The position numbers and the translations under genes are program-made. The notes below the pieces were generated by a model. It did not search any database. It was not told the origin of the DNA and saw nothing but the letters and a program-made list of their open reading frames with translations. Shown here one piece after another: positions 25,603 to 33,481 of a stretch of DNA of 64,000 nt; positions within the stretch are counted from its first letter, which is position 1; each line of letters begins with the position of its first letter. The stretch is from Streptomyces griseus subsp. griseus (lineage in GTDB: Bacteria > Actinomycetota > Actinomycetes > Streptomycetales > Streptomycetaceae). The DNA lies in assembly GCF_003610995.1 (NCBI RefSeq), contig NZ_CP032543.1:5022001-5086000 (forward strand), given 5' to 3'.

Positions 25603-26994
25603 GTGGGACGACACAGCCGAAAGGGCGCCGAGGCCATCCGCCCGGACGCCGCAGCGGCGGATCCGGCCGGCCGGCCCGACGTGCCCCGGCCCTCCGGCGG
25701 CCGGCGCAGGCGCCAGGGCCCCGTGCCCCCCGCCGACGGGTACACACCCTTCCAGGACGCCCCCCAGGTGCGCGGCGGCCACCCCGAGCAGCGCGAACCG
25801 GGCGGCGGCTGGGGCACCGGACCCCAGCCGCGCCACGAGACCACGGGCGGGCAGCAGCGGTCGTACGCCTACGGATCGGCCCCCGGCGCACCGGACCGAC
25901 CGGACCAGGACGCCGCACGTGAGCAGGCCGTGGCGCGCCAGGTGTCCGTCCAGCAGGCCGCCCAGCACGCCGCCGACGGGCGGACGGCCCGTCAGCCGGC
26001 CGCGGACCCCGGGGCGATGCCGGGCCCGCGCCGGGAGTTCGTCGACGCCTTCGACGCCGATCCGCCAACCCCGGTCGGCACCCCTGAAGCCCGCTCGGGC
26101 GCGGGAGCCGCCGGACCGCCCGTGGAGCCGGAGGAGGCGCCGGACGGGGAGCCCGCCGAACGCCGGGAGGCCAAGGGCGGCAAGGGGCGTACCTTCACCG
26201 GGATCGCCGCTGCCGCCGTGACGACCGTGCTCGCGGTCGTGGTGGCCGGACAGGTCGCCGAGGACTCCGCCGGCCGGGGCGCGGTGGCGCGTGCGGCCGG
26301 TGTGGACCGGGACGGGAGCGAGGGCGCCTCGCGTTCGGACGCCCGCCCGACCCCCGAGCACGCGGTGACGCGGGCCCCCGAGGTCAAGCCCCTGTCGTAC
26401 GGGGAGAAGATGGCGCAGCCCTATCCGATCGCCGCCGACCTGAAGGCCACCGGGAAGTTCGAGGCCGTTCCCGGACTGGCGAAGGCGCCCGGAAAGGGGC
26501 AGAAGTACCGCTACCGGATCGATGTCGAGAAGGGCCTCTCCCTCGACGCCGGCCTTTTCGCCGAAGCCGTCCAGAAGACGCTGAACGACGACCGGAGTTG
26601 GGCGCACAACGGAGCGATGACCTTCGAGCGGATCTCCTCCGGCAGCCCGGACTTCGTGATCACGCTCGCCAGTCCCGGAACGACCGGTGAATGGTGTGCG
26701 AAATCCGGTCTGGACACGACGATCGACAATGTCTCGTGCGATTCCGCGGCCACCGACCGCGTGATGATCAATGCCTATCGCTGGGCGCAGGGTTCCGCCA
26801 CATTCGGCCCGAAGCTGCTGTTGCCCTACCGTCAGATGCTCATCAACCACGAGGTCGGCCACCGGCTCGGATACAACCATGTGAGCTGCCGCACGCCGGG
26901 CGCCCTTGCTCCGGTGATGCAGCAGCAGACCAAATCCCTGGACATCGACGGGATCAAGTGCAAACCCAACCCCTGGGTGCACCCCGGTAGTTGA
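25603..26994 (+). CDS. Membrane-anchored DUF3152 zinc metalloprotease
   Basis: 463 aa from the GTG at 25603, 9 bases after the preceding stop. About 205 N-terminal residues are Pro/Gly/Gln/Arg-rich and probably cytoplasmic. A membrane helix follows (about 207-225, [18 protein letters not shown]), then an extracellular Ser/Asp-rich linker and the DUF3152 domain (about 265-463). [11 protein letters not shown] is a metzincin-style zinc site (HExxHxxGxxH), so an extracellular protease is expected. Four cysteines (GEWCAKS, VSCDS, SCRTPG, KCKPN) may form disulfides. M. tuberculosis Rv3207c is the family member in the same neighbourhood. Confidence 0.88.
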   Translation: MGRHSRKGAEAIRPDAAAADPAGRPDVPRPSGGRRRRQGPVPPADGYTPFQDAPQVRGGHPEQREPGGGWGTGPQPRHETTGGQQRSYAYGSAPGAPDRPDQDAAREQAVARQVSVQQAAQHAADGRTARQPAADPGAMPGPRREFVDAFDADPPTPVGTPEARSGAGAAGPPVEPEEAPDGEPAERREAKGGKGRTFTGIAAAAVTTVLAVVVAGQVAEDSAGRGAVARAAGVDRDGSEGASRSDARPTPEHAVTRAPEVKPLSYGEKMAQPYPIAADLKATGKFEAVPGLAKAPGKGQKYRYRIDVEKGLSLDAGLFAEAVQKTLNDDRSWAHNGAMTFERISSGSPDFVITLASPGTTGEWCAKSGLDTTIDNVSCDSAATDRVMINAYRWAQGSATFGPKLLLPYRQMLINHEVGHRLGYNHVSCRTPGALAPVMQQQTKSLDIDGIKCKPNPWVHPGS

Positions 26995-27079
26995 CGAGGC
27001 GTGTCCGCATAGCGAGACGTCAGTCCTCTGGCGGCGGTGCCGAGGGTGGAGACCCGCCGGGTGGTGCGGGTGCCCGCGC

Positions 27080-27594
27080 CGCTGGGTCGGCGAGTCCGTG
27101 GCCGACCCGCTGCGGGCCGCCGGGGAGCGCGACGAGGGGCGCGTGCGGGGCCGGGTGGGCGCACTCCTGGAGCGCGTCGGACTCGACCCGGCGCACTTCG
27201 AGCGCTACCCGCACGAGTTCAGCGGCGGACAGCGCCAGCGCATCGGGATCGCCCGCGCCCTGGCCGCCGAGCCGAAGGTCATCGTCTGCGACGAACCGGT
27301 CTCCGCGCTGGACGTCACCACCAGGCCCAGGTCGTCGCGCTGCTCGCCGAACTCCAGTGTGAGCTGGATATCGGCCTGGTCTTCATCGCCCACGACCTCG
27401 CCGTGGTCCGGCAGGTCAGCGACCGGGTCGCGGTCATGCGCGGCGGCCTGATCGTCGAACAGGGCGGCGCCGACGAGGTGTACGGAGACCCGCAGGACCC
27501 GTACACGAAGCAGCTCCTGGCAGCCGTTCCGGCCCTCGCCCCGGGCCTCGCGGCCACCCGCCTGGCGGCCCGCAAGGAGCTGGCCGCAGCCTGA
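27080..27594 (+). pseudogene. Remnant of an oligopeptide/dipeptide ABC transporter ATPase (OppF/DppF type)
   Basis: Only the C-terminal half survives. The reading begins [14 protein letters not shown] and shows the signature [15 protein letters not shown], Walker [13 protein letters not shown] and then, in a different frame, VVALLAELQ, the switch histidine FIAHDLAVV and the OppF-type tail QDPYTKQLLAAVP. The frame changes near 27320, where one base is missing from what would normally read DVT-QAQVV. The Walker A half is absent; upstream bases to 26995 show nothing related. No permease or binding-protein gene is nearby. It lies between the conserved DUF3152 gene and the polysaccharide cluster. 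Confidence 0.88.
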
Positions 27595-27673
27595 CCCTGC
27601 GTGACGACCGACCGCCGTATCGCGACGGAACGCGATCGGGGCGGGAAAGTTACGACGGTTCACCCCTTTCGGT

Positions 27674-27701
27674 GGTGCGACGGACAACCGTCCGTCGCAC
27701 C
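27674..27701 (+). terminator. Hairpin between ABC remnant and glycosyltransferase
   Basis: A perfect 12-bp stem (27674-27685 with 27690-27701) with loop AACC. It lies 80 bases after the remnant and 83 bases before the glycosyltransferase start; it could be a terminator or a 5'-leader structure. Confidence 0.6.
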
Positions 27702-27784
27702 CCCGGCGTATCCGCTTACGGTCGTCCCGCTGCGAGTCGCCGTTCCAACGGCGGCTGCCCACAAGGGAGATCGGGGGTGTACTC

Positions 27785-29680
27785 GTGCGGATCGGACTGC
27801 TCACCGACGGTGGTTATCCGTATGCGACCGGTGAGTCCAGACTCTGGTGCGACCGACTGGTGCGCGGACTGCCGCAGCACGAGTTCGACCTCTTCGCGCT
27901 GAGCCGCTCCGCCCATCAGGAGGACCAGGGCTGGGTCGGACTGCCGCACCACGTCAGCCGGGTGCGCACCGCGCCGCTCTGGACGCCGGAGGACGGCACC
28001 CTGCGCGGCAGCGGCGAACGCGGCCTGCTGGCCCGGCTGGTGACCGGCGGCGGCGTCTCCTACGGGCGGCGCGACCGCAAGCGCTTCGCCGCCCACCTCA
28101 CCGCGCTGGCCACCGCGATCTGCGCCACCGAGGACGCCGGCACCGAACCCGCCACCGACGGGGGGCTCTTCACCGAGGGCTTCTACGGGCTCGCCGAGCT
28201 GGCCCGGGAGCGCGGCGGACTCCACCTCGCCCTCCGCTCCGAGACCACCGTACGGATCCTGGAGGCCGCCTCCCGGGCCCGGGGCACCGGACGGACCGTG
28301 CAGAGCGCCACCGTCCTGGACCACCTCGCCACCGCCGCCGAGCTGGAGCGCGTCCTGCGCCCGCTCTCCCTCGACTGGTACGACCCCGAGAGCCTCGGCG
28401 CGGTCGACCTCTGCCACGCTGCCTCCGGTGGGGCGGCCGCCATTCCGGGGCTGCTGGCCAAACGCTTCTTCGGGGTGCCGCTGCTGGTCACCGAGCACGG
28501 CGTACAGCTCCGCGCGCACTACCTCTCCGCGCCGGACGCGCCCTTCGGCGCCCCCGTACGCGCCGTCCTCGCCAACTTCCATGGACAGCTGGCCGCCGAG
28601 GTCTACCGCCAGGCCGCGCTCATCACCCCCGGCAACACCCACGTCCGCCGGTGGCAGCAGCGGTGCGGCGCCGACCCGGCCAGGCAGCGCACGGTCTACC
28701 CGGGCATGGCCGCCGAACGCTTCTCGCCGGTCGGCGAGGACGAGGACGGCGGCGGCCCGGACACCCTGGTCTGGATCGGCCGGATCGAGCCCGCCAAGGA
28801 CCTGATCGCCCTGCTCCACGCCTTCGCCGAGGTCCGCCGCGCCGAACCGGACGCCCGGCTGCGGATCTTCGGGGCCCCGGCCGAGGGTGACGAGGCCACC
28901 GCGTACCTCGCGCACTGCCGGGCGCTGGCCGCCCAGCTCTTCCCGGACGAGGCCACCGGCGCCCACGTCGAGGGCGTCAGCCCGGTCACCTTCGAGGAGA
29001 TCGGGGGCCCCGAGGTCCCCGACCTCGCCGAGGCGTACGCGGCGGGCGGTGTCGTCGTGCTCTCCAGCGTGGTCGAGGGCTTCCCGATCAGCCTCGTCGA
29101 GTCGATGTTCTGCGGCCGGGCCACGGTCTCCACGGACGTCGGAGCGGTCGTCGAAGTCATCGGGGGCACCGGCCTGGTGGTGCCCCCGCGCAACCCCCGG
29201 GCGCTCGCGGACGCCTGTATCGCGCTGCTGCGCGACCCCGAGCGCCGGGCGCGGCTGGGCGCGGCGGCGCGGGCCCGCGCGCTCGAACTCTTCACCGTCG
29301 AACAGAACCTCGCGGCATTTCGCGGCATTTACCTGGAGCTGATCTCGCACGCCCCGGTACGCCGGGAGGCCGACACGACGGACGCCGACGGCGACCCGCT
29401 CCTCTTCGCCACCCCACCGGAGGCCCGCCTCCTCGGCCACTGGACCCAGCCGCACCCCCCGGCGACCGGGGCCCGGGTGCCGGTCCGGGCCGCCGGGGGG
29501 CGGCCGGAGGAGCCGCGCACCGGGGAGCCGGTGGTAGTCGGGAGCCCGGCTCGTTCGCTCCGGCCCGCACCGGAGCACTCCGCGCGGCCGGAGGTAGCGG
29601 CTGCCCGGCAGCCCGGGTCGGCCTCCGAGCCGGTGTGCGTCTGCGCGGCCACCGGCGGGCCGGGGGTCGGCGATGCGTGA
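27785..29680 (+). CDS. GT4 glycosyltransferase, PelF/DUF3492 type
   Basis: 631 aa, GTG start. The N-terminus LLTDGGYPYATGESRLWCDR is the DUF3492 opening seen in PelF-type transferases (normally EGTYPYxxGGVS). The GT-B C-terminal domain has LVWIGRIEPAKDL and the E-x7-E motif EGFPISLVE near residue 435, so the donor site looks intact. The last 110 residues are a Pro/Ala-rich extension. Cytoplasmic; probably builds a polysaccharide from UDP-hexosamine if it follows PelF, which is inference. It is the first gene of a four-gene overlapping run; its stop overlaps the next ATG by 8 bases. Confidence 0.88.
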   Translation: MRIGLLTDGGYPYATGESRLWCDRLVRGLPQHEFDLFALSRSAHQEDQGWVGLPHHVSRVRTAPLWTPEDGTLRGSGERGLLARLVTGGGVSYGRRDRKRFAAHLTALATAICATEDAGTEPATDGGLFTEGFYGLAELARERGGLHLALRSETTVRILEAASRARGTGRTVQSATVLDHLATAAELERVLRPLSLDWYDPESLGAVDLCHAASGGAAAIPGLLAKRFFGVPLLVTEHGVQLRAHYLSAPDAPFGAPVRAVLANFHGQLAAEVYRQAALITPGNTHVRRWQQRCGADPARQRTVYPGMAAERFSPVGEDEDGGGPDTLVWIGRIEPAKDLIALLHAFAEVRRAEPDARLRIFGAPAEGDEATAYLAHCRALAAQLFPDEATGAHVEGVSPVTFEEIGGPEVPDLAEAYAAGGVVVLSSVVEGFPISLVESMFCGRATVSTDVGAVVEVIGGTGLVVPPRNPRALADACIALLRDPERRARLGAAARARALELFTVEQNLAAFRGIYLELISHAPVRREADTTDADGDPLLFATPPEARLLGHWTQPHPPATGARVPVRAAGGRPEEPRTGEPVVVGSPARSLRPAPEHSARPEVAAARQPGSASEPVCVCAATGGPGVGDA

Positions 29681-31379
29681 CCAGCCGATCCGCGGTGACC
29701 AGACGGAAGACCGCCTGGCGCGCTCCGACGGCGGGGAAGTCCGCCTGGTGGGGCCCGACGGCGGGGAAGACCGCCTGGCGGGGCCCGACGGCGGGGAGCA
29801 CCAGGGGCGACCCGGCCACCGAGATGACCTCCCGATTCCCCGCCCGGAAGACGCCGCTGTGCCTGCCGAGACCGGCGAGACCGGCGAGCCGGTGGCCGCC
29901 CGCCCGGAAGCTCCCGCGCCTGCCGATGCCCCTGCGGGGCCGTCCGGCGAGCTTGTCGCGGGGGCCACGGCGCCCGGGGCCGCCGAGTCCGGAGTACCCG
30001 GAGCTGTCGCGCCCGCCGGAACCGACCGCCCCGCCGTGCCCGGAGCCGCCGCGCCCACGCCGCTCGGAGCCGCCACGCCCACGGCGGTCGGAACTGACCG
30101 CCCCGCCGCGCCCGGAGCCGCCACGCCGACGGCGCTCGGAGCCGCCGCGTCCGCAGCACCCGCATCCGCCGCGCCCACGGCATCCGCATCCGCATCCGCC
30201 GCGCCCACCGCCCCCCGAGCCACCACCGCCAACCACCCCACCGAGCCCCCGTCGCGCCCCGCCGAGATCCCCGCGCGTCCCGGGCGGCGCAGGCCCGCCG
30301 TCGCTCCCGCGCGCCGCGGCCCCGCCGACCCCGTGAAGTCCCTGATGCACCACCACCGTGACCTGTGCGAACGGGCCGTGAGCCCGCTGGAGATCGCCGC
30401 CGGTCTTGAGGCCCACGGGCTCACCGACCGTACCGCCGCCCGCTACCGCCACCGGGACGTGTTCGCGCTCGCCGAGGAGTTGTACGCCCGTACCCCGGCC
30501 CGGCCCGCCGAGCCTCCGCCCCCGGTGGGCGCGGCCCCGCACTCCGACTCCGAGGCCCGCGCCGGGTGGACGCTGCTCGCGTTGCTTCCCGGGGCCGCCT
30601 GCCTCGGCACCGCCGGGCTGCTCCGGGTCACCGAAGGGGTGCTCGGTGGGGGAGCGCGGTTCGCCGTGATCGTCACCGGCGCACTCCTGGCCTGCCTGGC
30701 GCTCCGGCTCTGCCTGCGCCGGGGGCCCCTGCGCGCTCCCGAGGGAGCGGGCCGCGCCGGGATGTACGCCTGCTGGCTGCTGAGCTTCGCGGTGTACGGG
30801 GACGGGCTGGTCGCCCAGGTCGTCAGCGGCGGGCCGGACGGCCCGTGGGGGGCCGACCCCGCCCCGCTGCTCGGGCTCACCGCCGCCGTCGCCCCGGCGG
30901 CCTGGTGCGCGCACCTCTTCACCGTGCGGGCCCACCGCAAACTCACCGGCAGCCGCGCACTGGAGGAGTTCGGCGCCGGAGTGCGCCCCCTGCTCCTGGC
31001 GGCCGTCGTCCTCTTCATCTGCGCCCTGTTGCCTCTGCTGTTCCTGGCGGGCCTGGGGCTCGGCTCCACGGGGCCGCCCATCGCGGCCGCTGCCCTCGGG
31101 GTCCTGTTCTTCCTGGCCCGGCTGCTCGCCGCGCACGGACTGCCCGAGCCGGGCACCGTCGCGCTGGCCGCCGCCTGTGCCATGGAGGCCGCCGCCCCCG
31201 CCCTCCTCCTCGCCGGACGGCTGCCCGGTCTCGAACCCCTGGCCCGGCCCGTCCACGCCCTCGTCGCGGCGGGCGGCCCGGGAGCCGTACCCGCCCTCGC
31301 CTGTGGCGCGGCCGCCCTCGGGCTGCTGCTCCATGCCTCCGCGGCCCTCTCCCGGGCCTCCGCCCACGCCAGGGCGTGA
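29673..31379 (+). CDS. Multispanning membrane protein of the polysaccharide cluster
   Basis: 568 aa, ATG overlapping the glycosyltransferase stop. The first 220 residues are low-complexity, with three 10-residue repeats (GPDGGEDRLA-like) followed by Ala/Pro/Thr runs. A soluble helical stretch (MHHHRDLCERAVSPLEIAAG, residues 225-275) comes next, then about eight membrane helices (about 295-560) with GMYACWLLSFAVYGDGL and RPLLLAAVVLFICALLPLLF. No known transporter family is recognised. Given its place next to a PelF-type transferase, it may be the export channel or flippase (the role PelG plays in Pel systems), but sequence similarity is not evident. Confidence 0.7.
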   Translation: MRDQPIRGDQTEDRLARSDGGEVRLVGPDGGEDRLAGPDGGEHQGRPGHRDDLPIPRPEDAAVPAETGETGEPVAARPEAPAPADAPAGPSGELVAGATAPGAAESGVPGAVAPAGTDRPAVPGAAAPTPLGAATPTAVGTDRPAAPGAATPTALGAAASAAPASAAPTASASASAAPTAPRATTANHPTEPPSRPAEIPARPGRRRPAVAPARRGPADPVKSLMHHHRDLCERAVSPLEIAAGLEAHGLTDRTAARYRHRDVFALAEELYARTPARPAEPPPPVGAAPHSDSEARAGWTLLALLPGAACLGTAGLLRVTEGVLGGGARFAVIVTGALLACLALRLCLRRGPLRAPEGAGRAGMYACWLLSFAVYGDGLVAQVVSGGPDGPWGADPAPLLGLTAAVAPAAWCAHLFTVRAHRKLTGSRALEEFGAGVRPLLLAAVVLFICALLPLLFLAGLGLGSTGPPIAAAALGVLFFLARLLAAHGLPEPGTVALAAACAMEAAAPALLLAGRLPGLEPLARPVHALVAAGGPGAVPALACGAAALGLLLHASAALSRASAHARA

Positions 31380-31533
31380 CCGACCTCCGTACCCCCAGAA
31401 CCCCACCCCCCGAACCGCACCACCTCACCACCGCACCACCGCATCACCGCACCACCCCCGCGGAGCCGACGCCGCGGGTCCTGTCCGACACCCGCGCCAA
31501 CGAGCGAACTGACCCACCAAGGAGTAACCCGCC

Positions 31534-31593
31534 ATGACCCCCCAATCCCCCGCACCGGCAGCCCGCCGTCGGCACCGAGGCGGTGCGCGATGA
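31534..31593 (+). CDS. 19-aa ORF translationally coupled to the epimerase gene
   Basis: ATG 31534 has a good AAGGAG 8 bases upstream and encodes [19 protein letters not shown] before TGA at 31591-31593, which overlaps the epimerase ATG (31590) as ATGA. The epimerase itself lacks its own clear ribosome-binding site, so ribosomes finishing this peptide probably restart on it. It may have no function beyond delivery of ribosomes. The 100 bases before it are CACC-rich low complexity. Confidence 0.5.
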   Translation: MTPQSPAPAARRRHRGGAR

Positions 31594-32555
31594 GGGTGCT
31601 GCTGCTCGGAGCCAACGGATTCCTCGGCCGCTTCGTCGCCGACCGGCTGCTCGCCGACCCCGCTGTCCACCTCACGGCCCTCGGCCGCGGCGACGACGCC
31701 GACGTCCGGTTCGACCTCGCCGGCGGCAGCCCGGGAGCGCTCACCCGCTTCCTGGACGCCGTCCACCCCGGAGTCGTCGTCAACTGCGCCGGCGCCACCC
31801 GGGGCGGCGCCCGCGATCTCACCCGCCACAACACCGTCGCCGTCGCCACCGTCTGCGAGGCCCTGCGCCGCAGCGGCTGCGGGGCCCGGCTCGTCCAGGT
31901 CGGCTGTGCCTCCGAGTACGGCCCGTCCCAGCCCGGCTCCTCCACCGCCGAGGACGCCATCCCGCGCCCCGGTGGCCCGTACGGCGTCAGCAAGCTCGCC
32001 GCCACCGAACTGGTTCTCGGCTCGGACCTCGACGCCGTCGTCCTCCGGGTCTTCTCACCGGTCGGCCCCGGCACCCCCGCCGGCTCCCCGCTCGGCCGGC
32101 TGGCCGAGGCGATGCGCCGGGCCATGCAGTCCGGCGACGGCGAGCTCAAGCTCAGCGGCCTCGGTGTGCAGCGGGACTTCGTCGACGTACGGGATGTGGC
32201 GCGGGCCGTCCACGCCGCCTCGCTCTCCGCCGCCCAGGGCGTCGTCAACATCGGCACCGGGCGGGCCGTCCGCCTCCGCGACGCCGCCGCCGTACTGGCG
32301 AGGGTCGCCGGATACGCGGGCGCACTCCACGAGCTGGACTCCCCGCCCCCACGCCTGCCCATCGGCGCCCCGCGCACCTCCGCCGAGTCAGTCATGGAGC
32401 ACCTCTCGGCGACCCCGTCCCCGTACCCGGACGGCTGCGGCGCCTGGCAGCAGGCCGACGTCCGCACCGCGCGGGACCGGCTCGGCTGGCGCCCCCGGAT
32501 CAACCTGGAGGAGTCGCTCGCGGACATCTGGATGGAGGCGGCATGCCGCATCTGA
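31590..32555 (+). CDS. NAD-dependent epimerase/dehydratase (sugar nucleotide)
   Basis: 321 aa. The N-terminal Rossmann motif is LLLGANGFLGRF (residues 4-15), followed by VVNCAGATRGG and the catalytic Y131-x3-K135 in PYGVSKLAATE; a Ser/Thr partner is present in VGCASEYG. RDFVDVRDVARAVHAAS is the substrate-domain signature of extended SDRs. Likely a 4-epimerase or related enzyme acting on UDP- or GDP-sugars; UDP-GlcNAc/GalNAc would suit a PelF partner (compare PelX), but this is inferred. It overlaps the following gene by 13 bases. Confidence 0.85.
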   Translation: MRVLLLGANGFLGRFVADRLLADPAVHLTALGRGDDADVRFDLAGGSPGALTRFLDAVHPGVVVNCAGATRGGARDLTRHNTVAVATVCEALRRSGCGARLVQVGCASEYGPSQPGSSTAEDAIPRPGGPYGVSKLAATELVLGSDLDAVVLRVFSPVGPGTPAGSPLGRLAEAMRRAMQSGDGELKLSGLGVQRDFVDVRDVARAVHAASLSAAQGVVNIGTGRAVRLRDAAAVLARVAGYAGALHELDSPPPRLPIGAPRTSAESVMEHLSATPSPYPDGCGAWQQADVRTARDRLGWRPRINLEESLADIWMEAACRI

Positions 32556-33382
32556 CCGCCCCGGCCGACGCCCGCAGGACCGCCGGCGGCGAACAGTTCG
32601 GCTTCGGCGTCCCCGGCTACGCCCACCCGCTGCTCGCCCCCGCCGAGTGGGCCGAGCTGGTCCGCCCCGGCACTCCGCTGCACTGGGCCGTCCTCAACAT
32701 CGCGGAGGGCCCCGGCACCCGGCCCGACCCGCACTGCCTGGAGGTGGCCGGGAAGCTCCGTACCGCCAGGGAACGCGCCCTGCACGGCGAGGCCCCGGAC
32801 GACTCCGTACGCGCCTGCGGCGGCCGGCTGCTCGGCCACCTCGACCTGGCCCACGGCAACCGGCCCTTCGACGAGCTGATCGCGGACGCCCGGTCCTTCA
32901 TCGACTGGTACCGGGTCGGCGGGTTCTACCTCGCCCGCTGCCCCGTCGAGCGGGCCGGCCTCCCCGGCGTACGCCGTCTCACCGGAACGCTGCACGCCCT
33001 GCTCTCGGAGAGCGACAGCGCGGACGACGGCGGACGGCTGGTCCTGGGCCACGCCACCCACCCGTACCCGGGTTACGCGGAGGCGGCCGACCAACTGGTC
33101 ACCTTCCAGGGCCCGTGGACCGATTACCGCTGGTCACAGGTGGCCGAGTGGACGGCGGACTACCCGCCCGAGCGGTTCGCGCACTTCGTCCACGGGGTGC
33201 CCCGCACCCATCTCGACGAGGCGATGCGCATCGCCCGCTGGCAGGGCGCCGGGACGATCTTCTTCACCGACCGGTGCGGGCGGAGCGGCGACGGACGGAG
33301 CGGACAGAACGATCCATTCGCGGCGCTGCCCAGGTACTGGGACGAAATCGTCTCGCGGATCGGACCTGGTATCTCGGAATGA
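32543..33382 (+). CDS. Spherulin-4-family (GH135-like) glycosidase-fold protein
   Basis: 279 aa from the ATG at 32543 with GGAGG upstream. The family layout is visible: FGVPGYAHPLLAPAEWAEL, WAVLNIAEGPGTRPD, LLGHLDLAHGNRPFDELIAD, then IDWYRVGGFYLARCPVERAG. In active spherulin-4 enzymes the last strand normally ends in an Asp-Glu pair (GIFFDE); here the place reads GFYLARC, so the main catalytic acids look missing. No signal peptide. Related TIM barrels cleave galactosamine polymers (Sph3; hydrolase domain of PelA). Here it may be a non-catalytic or altered partner of the cluster. A SigR-type promoter for moeZ overlaps its stop. Confidence 0.78.
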   Translation: MPHLTAPADARRTAGGEQFGFGVPGYAHPLLAPAEWAELVRPGTPLHWAVLNIAEGPGTRPDPHCLEVAGKLRTARERALHGEAPDDSVRACGGRLLGHLDLAHGNRPFDELIADARSFIDWYRVGGFYLARCPVERAGLPGVRRLTGTLHALLSESDSADDGGRLVLGHATHPYPGYAEAADQLVTFQGPWTDYRWSQVAEWTADYPPERFAHFVHGVPRTHLDEAMRIARWQGAGTIFFTDRCGRSGDGRSGQNDPFAALPRYWDEIVSRIGPGISE

Positions 33383-33401
33383 GAAGGGGCGTGGCAGTGT
33401 T
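33376..33401 (+). promoter_or_regulatory. SigR-type promoter for moeZ
   Basis: GGAAT (33376-33380), exactly 18 bases, then GTT (33399-33401), the SigR consensus. It overlaps the last codons of the preceding gene. The leader to GTG 33482 would be about 75 bases. Confidence 0.7.
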
Positions 33402-33415
33402 ACCGGGAGAACAAC

Positions 33416-33449
33416 CGTACGTAGTCGATGTACGCGCAGTCGACGTACG
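33416..33449. repeat. Direct/inverted CGTACG repeats upstream of moeZ
   Basis: AGTCGATGTACG (33423-33434) and AGTCGACGTACG (33438-33449) repeat with a 15-base period, preceded by CGTACGT (33416-33422). They lie just downstream of the predicted SigR start point and could bind a regulator or fold in the leader. Confidence 0.6.
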
Positions 33450-33481
33450 TAAATCCGACCACCTGCATTGTTGAGGTTCCT

